From: Fibrivirga algicola
GTDB lineage: Bacteria > Bacteroidota > Bacteroidia > Cytophagales > Spirosomataceae
Length of the DNA: 64,000 nt
Direction: 5' to 3'
Assembly: GCF_011742925.1 (NCBI RefSeq)
Contig: NZ_WAEL01000011.1
Coordinates: forward strand, 62,001 to 126,000
Numbering within the stretch: the first letter of the stretch is position 1; every line of letters starts with the position of its first letter. Shown here one piece after another: positions 45,654-53,832 of the stretch. The notes below the pieces were generated by a model, which made no database searches, was not told the DNA's origin, and worked only from the letters and a program-made list of their open reading frames with translations. A program made the translations under genes and the position numbers.

Positions 45654-46874
45654 ATGAAAATGAATAAGGTACTTCTAGCTGTCGGCTTACTGTCGGCAGG
45701 CGTGGCCTTCGGCCAGAACCAGACGACCAGGACGTCGTCAACGACAACAAGCACGTCGAACTATAACTCGTCAAATACAAACAACGAGAATAGCCGCAAC
45801 GCAACAATGGGAACCAACAGCAGCACAAACCGGCCTACCTCGACCACAGGTACGCCGTACAGCAGCGGTTCAACAACAGGTAGCAGCATGGGTACGTCGG
45901 GTATGTCGACGGGTTCATACAGCAACTCATCAGCCACAGGCAGCTACAACAGCACCGGTATGGGTACTGGCACTGCATCAGGTTCATACAGTGGTTCGTC
46001 AACTTCGGGCAGCTACAACAGCAATGGTATGGGTACTGGCACATCGACCACGGGTAGCTACAACTCAAATAGTATGGGAACGGGTACGTCGACCACGACA
46101 CCATCAACCAATGGCAGCTACAACTCAAATAGTATGGGAACGGGTACGTCGACCACTACGCCCTCAACCAATGGTAGCTACAATACCAACAGCATGGGTA
46201 ACGGCACATCTGCAACGACCCCAACAACAACAGATACGTATAACTCGGGAGCTGCCACCAACGGATCAACAGTTACGACAAACAGCACGTATTCAACTGA
46301 AACAACAGCACGTCCAGCACGCACCAACGATTACAAGAACTTTGCATATGGTATTTACGCTGGTGTAAACACAACTCGTTTCCGGGGTGAAAGCATCAAC
46401 GCAGAGAATCCATCAGGTCGCTTAGGCTATCAGGCTGGTTTCTTCGTGCGGGGTGGTGGTCGTTTGTTTGGCCAAATCGGCGCTGAGTATTTTGCTTCTA
46501 GCTCAAACTACTTCCGTCCAAATGATGGTCAATCGGCAGCCGCCATTCGTGACCAGATCAACATCCGGTACATCCAGGTGCCTGTATACATTGGTTACAA
46601 ACTGACCGAATCAGATCGTGGTATTTCAGCCATTCGTGTGCAAGCTGGTGTAGAATATGCAAACCGCATTAGCTCAACGAGTGGCCAGTTTAACTTGAGT
46701 GATTCAGAAATTAAGAGTGGTTCATTCAATGCACTTGGCCAGTTAGGCTTCGACATGGGTCCATTCCTGATTGACTTGACTTATCACCATGGCTTGAGCA
46801 ACGCCGTACAGATCACCAATTTCCAGGGATCGTCACGTCGTATTCTGAGCGCCAGTGTTGGCTTTAAATTCTAG
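45654..46874 (+). CDS. Outer-membrane barrel with Ser/Thr/Gly/Asn-rich repeat N-terminus
   Basis: 406 residues. Signal peptide NKVLLAVGLLSAGVAFGQ, then about 200 residues made almost only of S, T, G, N, Y and M, with tandem blocks such as GSYNSNSMGTGTSTTTPSTN. From about residue 225 a PorT/OmpW-like eight-stranded barrel follows: DYKNFAYGIYAGVNTTRFRG, GFFVRGGGRLFGQIGAEYFA, YIQVPVYIGYKLTESDRGIS, LIDLTYHHGLSNAVQ and the terminal LSASVGFKF. The barrel is closely related to that encoded at 47044. The low-complexity domain faces the periplasm or cell surface; function unknown. A 60-bp DNA repeat underlies part of it. Confidence 0.75.
   Translation: MKMNKVLLAVGLLSAGVAFGQNQTTRTSSTTTSTSNYNSSNTNNENSRNATMGTNSSTNRPTSTTGTPYSSGSTTGSSMGTSGMSTGSYSNSSATGSYNSTGMGTGTASGSYSGSSTSGSYNSNGMGTGTSTTGSYNSNSMGTGTSTTTPSTNGSYNSNSMGTGTSTTTPSTNGSYNTNSMGNGTSATTPTTTDTYNSGAATNGSTVTTNSTYSTETTARPARTNDYKNFAYGIYAGVNTTRFRGESINAENPSGRLGYQAGFFVRGGGRLFGQIGAEYFASSSNYFRPNDGQSAAAIRDQINIRYIQVPVYIGYKLTESDRGISAIRVQAGVEYANRISSTSGQFNLSDSEIKSGSFNALGQLGFDMGPFLIDLTYHHGLSNAVQITNFQGSSRRILSASVGFKF
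46053..46232 (+). repeat. 60-bp tandem repeat, about three units
   Basis: Units start at 46053, 46113 and 46173. The first two are nearly identical (AGCTACAACTCAAATAGTAT then GGGAACGGGTACGTCGACCA); the third has diverged. They encode the block SYNSNSMGTGTSTTTPSTNG. Shorter related units precede it from about 45890. Unit length is a multiple of three, so copy-number change keeps the frame. Confidence 0.85.
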
Positions 46875-46921
46875 AGTGCAGTCCTAGATGAGTGCCGCTG
46901 TTGCTTAGGCAGCAGTTAGTG

Positions 46922-46958
46922 ATGGCCATCCCTGAGCAGGATGGCCATTTTTTTTATT
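46922..46958 (+). terminator. Terminator between the paralogous barrel genes
   Basis: Perfect ten-bp stem ATGGCCATCC/GGATGGCCAT, loop CTGAGCA, followed by a long T run. Confidence 0.88.
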
Positions 46959-47043
46959 TCTATAGGACAGATAGACAATTATACGAACAATCCCGCAAGA
47001 CGCCGGTTTTAGAAAATAAACAAGCTTACCAACTCAACAGATT

Positions 47044-48048
47044 ATGAAAAAGAAAGTACGGGCCATTGCACTGGTTGCCTTCTCCCTGGGAGCAGGTATG
47101 CTGGGGGCCAACACCGCTGCTGCGCAGCGCTACGACGATAACCGACTGGAAGATCGCCGCCGGGTTGAAGACCAATACAATCGTCGCGATGACCGGCGTG
47201 ATGATCGTCTCAGCGACCGGGAACGTGAACTGCGCGACAGGGACCGCCAGCTTAGAGACCGCGATCTGGAATTGCGTCGTGATGACCGCCGCGGTAATGA
47301 CGTTGATGCGCGCATTGACAGCCGCCGTGAATTTCGCAGCCGCCAGTCGAGCGATTCACGCTATGATAATGACTACCGCGACCGCAGTTCGGGTAGACAG
47401 TACAGCATCGATGACTTGAGCAAAGCCTATGACGAAGGCTTCGACGATGGGCAGAAATCGATCGAAAAGAAAACAAAACAGGATCGTCGAGACAACTACA
47501 AAAACTTTACGTTTGGTATTTACGGTGGGGCTAACTCAACCCGTTTTGAGGGAGAATCACTGGACGCTGAAGGCAATGCCACTGGTCTGGCAGGCCGGTT
47601 AGGTTATCAGCTTGGCTTTTTCGTACGGGGCGGAGGCCGTTTCTACGGTCAGATCGGTGCTGAATACCTGACATCGAGTTCTGAGTTCTACCGGTCGGGC
47701 GATGGCACCACGCCAGGCGGCATTATTTCGAACGTCGATCAGAAGTACCTGCACGTACCTGCCTACGTAGGTATCAAACTGGCGCAGTCAGAACGGGGCG
47801 TGTCGGGTATCCGGTTACAGGTTGGTGCCGAGTTTGCCACTCCCCTGGCTGGTAATAACAGCGTTCTGAACCTGCAACGTAGCGACTTTAACGATGCTAC
47901 GCTGAATGGTCTGGCCAACATTGGTTTCGACGCGGGCCCACTGTTCCTGGATTTCGTTTATCACCACGGTTTCCAGAATGTCTTGCGCGATAATACCTCG
48001 AACTCACAACGTCGGATTCTGGGCGTAAATCTGGGCTTTAAGTTTTAA
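47044..48048 (+). CDS. Outer-membrane barrel with Arg/Asp-rich charged N-terminus
   Basis: 334 residues. Signal peptide KVRAIALVAFSLGAGMLGAN, then about 85 residues of alternating charge (YNRRDDRRDDRLSDRERELR, DRDRQLRDRDLELRRDDRRG), likely a single charged helix or coiled coil, then SIDDLSKAYDEGFDDGQKSI. The barrel from about residue 150 (NYKNFTFGIYGGANSTRFEG, GFFVRGGGRFYGQIGAEYLT, LFLDFVYHHGFQNVL, LGVNLGFKF) is a close paralogue of the barrel at 46330-46874. The two genes are neighbours, each with its own terminator region. The charged domain might bind peptidoglycan or polyanions; this is speculation. Confidence 0.75.
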   Translation: MKKKVRAIALVAFSLGAGMLGANTAAAQRYDDNRLEDRRRVEDQYNRRDDRRDDRLSDRERELRDRDRQLRDRDLELRRDDRRGNDVDARIDSRREFRSRQSSDSRYDNDYRDRSSGRQYSIDDLSKAYDEGFDDGQKSIEKKTKQDRRDNYKNFTFGIYGGANSTRFEGESLDAEGNATGLAGRLGYQLGFFVRGGGRFYGQIGAEYLTSSSEFYRSGDGTTPGGIISNVDQKYLHVPAYVGIKLAQSERGVSGIRLQVGAEFATPLAGNNSVLNLQRSDFNDATLNGLANIGFDAGPLFLDFVYHHGFQNVLRDNTSNSQRRILGVNLGFKF

Positions 48049-48095
48049 GTCAACAGTACGGTCAGTATCCGGCCGGAAACATGAAACCTGAATTC

Positions 48096-48143
48096 AAATC
48101 GGGTGGTTCAACAGGCAGACAAGCTTGCTGAACCACCCGATTT
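48096..48143 (+). terminator. Hairpin abutting the precorrin-2 dehydrogenase start
   Basis: Perfect 15-bp stem AAATCGGGTGGTTCA (48096-48110) with its complement at 48129-48143, loop 18 bases. The right arm ends two bases before the ATG at 48146, so it covers the normal ribosome-binding region of the next gene. Confidence 0.65.
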
Positions 48144-48145
48144 GC

Positions 48146-48712
48146 ATGAATACCCTCTTCCCTATTTTCGTTAAGTTAGACCAGTTGCAAACCCTGATCG
48201 TTGGGGGTGGGTACGTTGGTTTAGAGAAGCTAACGGCTGTGCTGGCTAATTCTCCTGATGCTCCCGTTACGCTGGTTGCCCCGGAGATTCGTGCTGAAAT
48301 TCATGAACTAGCCAAGCAACACCAAGCAGTGACCCTGGTGGTTGCCACCTACCGACCCGATTTCCTGGACGGGAAAGATATCGTCATTGTTGGTACCAAT
48401 GACAAGGAGGTAAACCGGCAGGTACAGGCCGATTGTAAAGCCCGAAAAATTCTGGTGAATGTGGCCGATACCCCGCCGCTTTGCGATTTCTACCTGAGTT
48501 CGGTCGTAAAAAAAGGCGATTTGAAGATCGCCATTTCTACAAACGGTAAATCGCCAACTTTCGCCAAGCGGTTTCGGGAGGTGCTGGAGGAAATGCTTCC
48601 CGACTCACTCCAGGAGACCCTGGATAACCTGACCGCCATCAGGAAGCAGTTGACCGGCGATTTCCAGGCTAAAATGGACCGCCTCAACGAAATTACAAAC
48701 GTATTGAAATGA
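48146..48712 (+). CDS. Precorrin-2 dehydrogenase / sirohydrochlorin ferrochelatase
   Basis: 188 residues from the ATG at 48146. The N-terminal NAD site is LQTLIVGGGYVGLEKLTAVL, followed by VTLVAPEIRAEIHELAK, and the Met8/SirC-type core ILVNVADTPPLCDFYLSSVV, KKGDLKIAISTNGKSPTFAK. It oxidises precorrin-2 to sirohydrochlorin and may insert iron to give siroheme for sulphite or nitrite reductase. The CysG methyltransferase domain is absent, as in stand-alone SirC/Met8. No sulphate-assimilation gene is near. Confidence 0.9.
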   Translation: MNTLFPIFVKLDQLQTLIVGGGYVGLEKLTAVLANSPDAPVTLVAPEIRAEIHELAKQHQAVTLVVATYRPDFLDGKDIVIVGTNDKEVNRQVQADCKARKILVNVADTPPLCDFYLSSVVKKGDLKIAISTNGKSPTFAKRFREVLEEMLPDSLQETLDNLTAIRKQLTGDFQAKMDRLNEITNVLK

Positions 48713-48823
48713 GCTTATATGCTTCAGTTGTCAAGCCTCTTGATCCAAAGGCTCCACTACATCTACATTCGTTAGTGTAGCAGAGCCCTTGAACCAGGAG
48801 AATTGACACTTCTATGGTTTGCA

Positions 48824-49222
48824 CTAATTCATCTGCGTATGGGCGTCAACCATTCGTTTAATGGTTGTCCAGCGGCGCCGGGAGATTGGGAGCCGCTCGC
48901 CGGTGGTCAGCACTACGTAAGCACTTGACAATTCGCGCTCAACGCCAACGATATAACGGGCATTGACCAGGCAATTGCGGTGTAAACGCAGGAAGAATTG
49001 GTTCGGCAGTTTAGGCTCGTAAAATTTAAGTGTACGGGGCATCAGCATCCGCTTCCCATCTTTCCAGTTCAGCCAGGTGTAGTTGGTTTCTGACTGAAGG
49101 TAAACCAGATTGGCAACAGAGAATGATTGCTGACCGCACTCGCGTTGATAAAGCCGGAGCGAAGGCCATTCATCAAAACCGATCCGATTTGCAGCATGGT
49201 TAGAGACAGTAGAAGTAGCCAT
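48824..49222 (-). CDS. Stand-alone LytTR DNA-binding regulator
   Basis: 132 residues. After a 30-residue leader the LytTR domain is complete: VANLVYLQSETNYTWLNWKD, FFLRLHRNCLVNARYIVGVE, and YVVLTTGERLPISRRRWTTI. There is no receiver domain, so it is not a classical response regulator and its signal is unknown. The flanks (48713-48823 and 49223-49371) show no further gene. The next minus-strand gene upstream (49372) is a small membrane protein 149 bases away, which might be its sensor partner, as in LytTR-membrane regulatory pairs; this is an inference. Confidence 0.85.
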   Translation of the reverse strand: MATSTVSNHAANRIGFDEWPSLRLYQRECGQQSFSVANLVYLQSETNYTWLNWKDGKRMLMPRTLKFYEPKLPNQFFLRLHRNCLVNARYIVGVERELSSAYVVLTTGERLPISRRRWTTIKRMVDAHTQMN

Positions 49223-49371
49223 GTTAGTTATCAGTATTAGTAAGCTGGTTAAATAGATGTGTCAAATCTATAGCGAACCTGAACTGAAAGCTAGGCAGCA
49301 TACCGCTCTTGTAGGCTGTTGCGGATATGTGGTATGCAAACGCGGCTAGTTTGTATGCCAAAAGCACCCCG

Positions 49372-49716
49372 CTAGAACGAGAGCCAGTTTGGAAGGGTGG
49401 GCGATTTGTGGCCCAGCACAACAAAATAGATTAGTCCGGCAAGCAGACAGTAGCCAATAGCCAGCCACTTTTTCTTCTGCATGAAGAGGGCTGTGTTATG
49501 ATGATAGTCATATACCATTGAGGCGGTTAAGCCACTAATCATCATAAAGAAAGACAGGATGCCCAAATCAGTCCGGTAGAAGCGTAAACTGGCCATGATT
49601 GGTGCACCGGCCATGATATACAGCAGCCAGCAGCCGAAGCCCGTCCGGTAGAGATAGACACTCAGGCGGGGGTCATTCTTTAAGTCGAATAAGTCATTGG
49701 AAACTTTTTCGGACAT
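49372..49716 (-). CDS. Small membrane protein with three hydrophobic segments
   Basis: 114 residues from the ATG at 49716; the frame extends upstream over the OsmC gene start and is discounted. A soluble head (SEKVSNDLFDLKNDPRLSVY) is followed by hydrophobic stretches LYRTGFGCWLLYIMAGAPIM, LGILSFFMMISGLTASMVYD and AIGYCLLAGLIYFVVLG. No family recognised. It is codirectional with the LytTR gene downstream. Confidence 0.6.
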   Translation of the reverse strand: MSEKVSNDLFDLKNDPRLSVYLYRTGFGCWLLYIMAGAPIMASLRFYRTDLGILSFFMMISGLTASMVYDYHHNTALFMQKKKWLAIGYCLLAGLIYFVVLGHKSPTLPNWLSF

Positions 49717-49780
49717 GCGCTTTGTCTGTTTAACAAATTGAAGATACGTTCTTTTTACGATTGTGTCAAAACCGTTACCT

Positions 49781-50242
49781 ATGAAAACCACTGATGCTAC
49801 CGCAGTAGCCCCCACGTATAACACCATGACGGTCGATTTAGTCCGCGTGGATGATGCCTTTCATTTTGCTGCTACGGGCGTCTCCAACGTCACCGTCGAT
49901 ATCGACGGATCGACGGACATTGGGGGGCACAACGCAGGAGCCAGGCCAATGGAAATGCTATTGATGGGCCTGGCGGGTTGCAGTGCCATTGATGTCATAG
50001 TGATTCTGAATAAACAAAAGCAGGTCATCGACGACTTCAAAATCCAGGTACGTGGTCAGCGGGAAGCGGGTGCCACACCAGCGCCGTTCAACTCAATTCA
50101 TATCGAATATCGACTAAAAGGCAGCCTGGACGAAGCAAAAGTGCGTCGCGCCATTGACCTGTCGATGGACAAATACTGCTCTGCCACCGCACAGCTTCGC
50201 CCCACCGCCGATATCAGCTGGTCACTGGTGCTGGAGAACTAG
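49781..50242 (+). CDS. OsmC family protein (second copy)
   Basis: 153 residues from the ATG at 49781 (a GTG at 49763 is in frame). The OsmC fold is evident: MEMLLMGLAGCSAIDVIVIL with the first active cysteine and AIDLSMDKYCSATAQLRPTA with the second. Expected thiol-dependent peroxidase or related activity in the cytosol. It differs clearly in sequence from the OsmC protein at 15649. A long hairpin follows at 50247. Confidence 0.88.
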   Translation: MKTTDATAVAPTYNTMTVDLVRVDDAFHFAATGVSNVTVDIDGSTDIGGHNAGARPMEMLLMGLAGCSAIDVIVILNKQKQVIDDFKIQVRGQREAGATPAPFNSIHIEYRLKGSLDEAKVRRAIDLSMDKYCSATAQLRPTADISWSLVLEN

Positions 50243-50246
50243 CTTG

Positions 50247-50320
50247 AGGTTTAGGGTTTGAGGTTGCGCTGTTAGTCAGCGAGATGGTGAGTCAGCAGCG
50301 CAACCTCAAACCCTAGACCT
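50247..50320 (+). terminator. Long hairpin after the second osmC-like gene
   Basis: Arms of 25 bases (50247-50271 and 50296-50320) with a single mismatch, core TAGGGTTTGAGGTTGCGCTG, loop 24 bases. Confidence 0.7.
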
Positions 50321-50380
50321 GCCCCCGTTTTCTGGTCCAGATTTTGTAGGTTATTGGCTGAACTAAACCAACTACTTACC

Positions 50381-50554
50381 ATGAAAACTGTAATGATGGG
50401 CCTGGCCCTGGTTGCTACCTTGTCGTCTGCTTCATTTGCCGGTGATACCAGTAAAGCGAAGAAAGAGAAAAAAACGAAAGCTGAACAGTGCGAGAAAAAA
50501 TGTGAGAAAGCGTCGGGTGGCCCATCGTGCTGCATGAAAAAAGCACAGGTCTAA
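50381..50554 (+). CDS. Tiny secreted Cys/Lys-rich peptide
   Basis: 57 residues from the ATG at 50381. Signal peptide KTVMMGLALVATLSSASFA, leaving a mature peptide of about 35 residues that is very rich in lysine and ends with four cysteines spaced C-x3-C-x8-CC (EQCEKKCEKASGGPSCCMKK). The spacing suggests disulphides or metal binding (copper or zinc). No named family recognised. A terminator follows, so it is a single-gene unit in front of glgB. Confidence 0.65.
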   Translation: MKTVMMGLALVATLSSASFAGDTSKAKKEKKTKAEQCEKKCEKASGGPSCCMKKAQV

Positions 50555-50576
50555 TCGATCTGAATACGCGCCCGAG

Positions 50577-50627
50577 AGGCCCACTATGTAGTTTGCCACT
50601 GACCGCAAATTATGTAGTGGGCCTTTT
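50577..50627 (+). terminator. Terminator of the small peptide gene
   Basis: Outer stem AGGCCCACTA/TAGTGGGCCT, an inner stem TTTGC/GCAAA, then TTT. Confidence 0.7.
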
Positions 50628-50691
50628 GCGTTGGTTTTTACTAACTTTCAAGCGCCTAACGTGTTCCTTTTCTAAGCACATTAATCAACCT

Positions 50692-52680
50692 ATGGCCAAG
50701 CGCAAAACTACCGCGGCGGCGGATAATACCCCTACCCTTCCAGAACCAACTCCTGTTGAACAGCCAATCCAAACACCAACAGGCGCCTATTCTCGATTCA
50801 CGGACCTTGACATTCACCTTTTTCGGGAAGGCACTCATTCCAAGCTTTACGAAAAATTCGGTTCACACGTAGTAACCCACCAGGGGGTGGTAGGTACCTA
50901 CTTTGCCGTTTGGGCACCGTCGGCCAAATACGTGGCTATAATCGGTGATTTCAACGGCTGGGATCGGGGCAGTGCTCCCATGAACGTTCGCTGGGATTCG
51001 TCGGGCATCTGGGAGACGTTTGTCCCAAACATCGGCAACGGAGAGACGTATAAGTATTTTATCGTACACGAAGGCGGTCGTGAGCTTGAAAAAGGCGATC
51101 CGTACGCCCACTTGTGGGAGGTGCCACCCCTCACGGCGTCGCGCGTATGGGATACGTACTACGAGTGGAATGACCACGAGTGGATGTCGACGAGGGCCGA
51201 AAAAAATGGCCTGAACAAGCCCGTATCTACCTACGAGGTGCATATGGCTTCCTGGCGGCGCGACCCATCGAATCCGGAGCGGGAGCTAACCTACGGCGAA
51301 ATTGCCGACGCCCTCGTTCCTTATGTACAGGAGATGGGCTTCACGCATGTTGAATTCATGCCAGTGATGCAATACCCCTATGCGCCTTCATGGGGCTATC
51401 AGGTAACGGGCTACTACGCACCAAGTAGCCGCTTTGGACACCCGCAGGACTTCATGCGGATGGTGGAGCGCCTGCACCAGGCGGGTATCGGCGTTATTCT
51501 CGACTGGGTGCCGGCTCACTTCCCCGGCGATGCACACGGCCTCTATGAATTCGATGGCACGCACCTATATGAACATCCCGACCCACGCAAGGGTTACCAC
51601 CCCGACTGGAAATCGTATATCTTCAACTACGGTCGTCCGGAGGTACGTTCATTCCTGCTTAGCAACGCCATGTTCTGGCTCGACCGCTGCCACGCCGATG
51701 GACTGCGAGTAGATGCCGTAGCGTCGATGCTGTACCTCGATTACTCACGTAACGCGGGCGAATGGGAGCCTAACATCTATGGTGGCCGGGAAAACTTGGA
51801 TGCTATCTCGCTCTTTAAGGAAATCAACGAAGCGGTTTATCGCGAGTTCCCGGACATTCAGATGGTGGCCGAGGAGTCAACGGCGTTTCCGGGCGTGTCA
51901 CGGCCAATCTATACGGGTGGCCTTGGCTTCGGTATGAAGTGGATGATGGGCTGGATGAACGATACGCTGCGGTATTTCGAGCGCGAGCCAATCAACCGCA
52001 AGTACCATCAGAACGAACTGACGTTCAGCACGATATACGGCTTTTCAGAAAACTACGTGTTGCCGCTTTCGCACGATGAAGTGGTATATGGCAAGCATTC
52101 TCTGGTGAGCAAAATGCCGGGCGACGAGTGGCAACGGTTTGCCAATCTGCGGTTGCTGTACACGTACATGTTTACCCATTTCGGCACAAAGCTGCTGTTT
52201 ATGGGCGGTGAATTCGGACAAACCTCGGAGTGGAACTTTGAGCGTAGCCTCGATTGGCATCTGCTCGACTTTGCCCCGCATAAAGGCATAGCCGAGTGCG
52301 TGAAAGCCCTGAACCAACTCTACCGCACCGAACCAGCCATGTATGAGCGGAGCTTCAGTGCCGATGGCTTTCAATGGATCGACACCACCGACCACGAAAA
52401 CAGTGTGGTAACGTACCTGCGCCGGGGTGAGAAACCAGAGGAAACGCTGATCATTGCCCTAAACATGACGCCTGTGCCCCGACCCGGTTACCGGATGGGC
52501 GTACCATCGACGGGTTTTTATGGCGAGATCTTCAACTCCGATAAAGCTGACTTCTACGGTAGTGGGCTGTTAAACGCTGAGCCAATTCACACTGAAGATG
52601 CGCCGATGCACGGTCAGCCGTACGCCTTACCGGTTACGCTGCCACCGCTAGCCGGCGTGGTACTAAAGTGGATTGAGTAA
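50692..52680 (+). CDS. glgB: 1,4-alpha-glucan branching enzyme
   Basis: 662 residues from the ATG at 50692; the frame is open back to 50527 but that part covers the terminator. A 30-residue leader is followed by a CBM48 domain (GTYFAVWAPSAKYVAIIGDF) and the GH13 barrel: VEFMPVMQYPYAPSWGYQVT, VILDWVPAHFPGD, the nucleophile Asp in DGLRVDAVASMLYLDYSR, the Glu in QMVAEESTAFPGVSRP, and the third acid in LPLSHDEVVYGKHSLV. It introduces alpha-1,6 branches into glycogen. It ends with an all-beta C-domain. No other glycogen gene is adjacent; a terminator follows. Confidence 0.95.
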   Translation: MAKRKTTAAADNTPTLPEPTPVEQPIQTPTGAYSRFTDLDIHLFREGTHSKLYEKFGSHVVTHQGVVGTYFAVWAPSAKYVAIIGDFNGWDRGSAPMNVRWDSSGIWETFVPNIGNGETYKYFIVHEGGRELEKGDPYAHLWEVPPLTASRVWDTYYEWNDHEWMSTRAEKNGLNKPVSTYEVHMASWRRDPSNPERELTYGEIADALVPYVQEMGFTHVEFMPVMQYPYAPSWGYQVTGYYAPSSRFGHPQDFMRMVERLHQAGIGVILDWVPAHFPGDAHGLYEFDGTHLYEHPDPRKGYHPDWKSYIFNYGRPEVRSFLLSNAMFWLDRCHADGLRVDAVASMLYLDYSRNAGEWEPNIYGGRENLDAISLFKEINEAVYREFPDIQMVAEESTAFPGVSRPIYTGGLGFGMKWMMGWMNDTLRYFEREPINRKYHQNELTFSTIYGFSENYVLPLSHDEVVYGKHSLVSKMPGDEWQRFANLRLLYTYMFTHFGTKLLFMGGEFGQTSEWNFERSLDWHLLDFAPHKGIAECVKALNQLYRTEPAMYERSFSADGFQWIDTTDHENSVVTYLRRGEKPEETLIIALNMTPVPRPGYRMGVPSTGFYGEIFNSDKADFYGSGLLNAEPIHTEDAPMHGQPYALPVTLPPLAGVVLKWIE

Positions 52681-52703
52681 GTCAACCAGCACAGTTAAGC
52701 AAA

Positions 52704-52737
52704 CAGCCCGGCGAGATACATTCTTGCCGGGCTGTTT
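52704..52737 (+). terminator. Terminator of glgB
   Basis: Nine-bp stem CAGCCCGGC/GCCGGGCTG, loop of 13, followed by TTT. Confidence 0.8.
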
Positions 52738-52880
52738 CAGTTTAATGCATCGCCGATAATGTAGCTATCGATCCATCTACTATGGACGAAACAAGCGGCC
52801 TGGCAGGGCATCATTCGGGGAACAGATGAACGATCTAGTATACGCATCGTTACATTGCTAAACCGTTCATCAACCACCGT

Positions 52881-53600
52881 ATGGCTACCACCTTCTTGAC
52901 CGCCGAATGGCGAAACCTGATTTTTGCTAATTATGCCATCGACCGCGACGTGCTGGCGCCGTTGGTTCCCTATGGTACTGAGCTTGACGAGTTCAACGGC
53001 GTTTGCTATGGCAGTCTCGTCGGCTTTTACTTTCAGAAAGTGAAGCTACTGGGTCAGCTATCGGTACCGTTCCACCGAGAGTTTGAGGAGTTTAATCTGC
53101 GATTCTATGTACGGCGTAAAACCGATACCGGCTGGAAACGGGGCGTTGTGTTTGTGAAAGAGATCGTACCAAAACTAGCCATTACCCTAGTAGCCAAAAC
53201 CCTGTATGGTGAGCCCTACGCCACGCACCCAATGCGGCACAGCCTGACTCAAACCGGCGACACCCAGCATATCAGCTACGAATGGAAAGTAGACCGCGAC
53301 TGGAATCATATCCGCGTGAGCGCCGACCTGTTGGGCCAACCGTTGGTAGCCGATAGCGAAGAGGCCTTCATTACCGAGCATTACTGGGGATATACCGGCC
53401 GGGGCGCAGGCAAGACGTCGGAGTATGAGGTGGTTCACCCGCAATGGAAAATCCATACCGTATCCGATTACGACGTCAACTGCAACATACCCCGCCTATA
53501 CGGGCCAACGTTTGCGCCGTTTTTCGAGAAGCCACCCAGTTCCGTTTTTCTGGCCGACGGTTCGGCCGTAGCCATCAAATCAGGCGCGGCCGTGGTGTAA
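52881..53600 (+). CDS. DUF2071 (YqjF-like) protein
   Basis: 239 residues without a signal peptide. It has the DUF2071 layout: LTAEWRNLIFANYAIDRDVL, LVPYGTELDEFNGVCYGSLV, FHREFEEFNLRFYVRR, GVVFVKEIVPKLAI and, late, EEAFITEHYWGYTG with VHPQWKIHTVSDYDVNC. The fold is related to acetoacetate decarboxylase; no reaction is established. Monocistronic by appearance. The 232 bases after it (53601-53832) hold nothing that I recognise. Confidence 0.85.
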   Translation: MATTFLTAEWRNLIFANYAIDRDVLAPLVPYGTELDEFNGVCYGSLVGFYFQKVKLLGQLSVPFHREFEEFNLRFYVRRKTDTGWKRGVVFVKEIVPKLAITLVAKTLYGEPYATHPMRHSLTQTGDTQHISYEWKVDRDWNHIRVSADLLGQPLVADSEEAFITEHYWGYTGRGAGKTSEYEVVHPQWKIHTVSDYDVNCNIPRLYGPTFAPFFEKPPSSVFLADGSAVAIKSGAAVV

Positions 53601-53832
53601 CAGCCAATGCTTGTTCTGCCTAGCTATAGGCAACTGCTTTACCAGCATAAAGCCAAACTGGCCACCCTTCTATGTACTTACAGAATGGTGGCCAGCCAGT
53701 ACAACAGCCGTTATCCGATTGAACAAACAGCCAGCGTCAGCATCTTCATGTAGTTTACTGGTATCTACGAACCATGATATATGCAGGCTCTGAGCCGTCA
53801 TAGGTACGTTTAAACCAGCTAGGTGTCAGGCT

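Noticed and set aside
46053-46232. Regular repeats considered as a CRISPR array
   Set aside because: The 60-bp units are contiguous without unique spacers and encode an in-frame peptide repeat.
53601-53832. 60-codon plus-strand open frame at 53611
   Set aside because: No ribosome binding site, composition unlike neighbours, and no domain; treated as intergenic.
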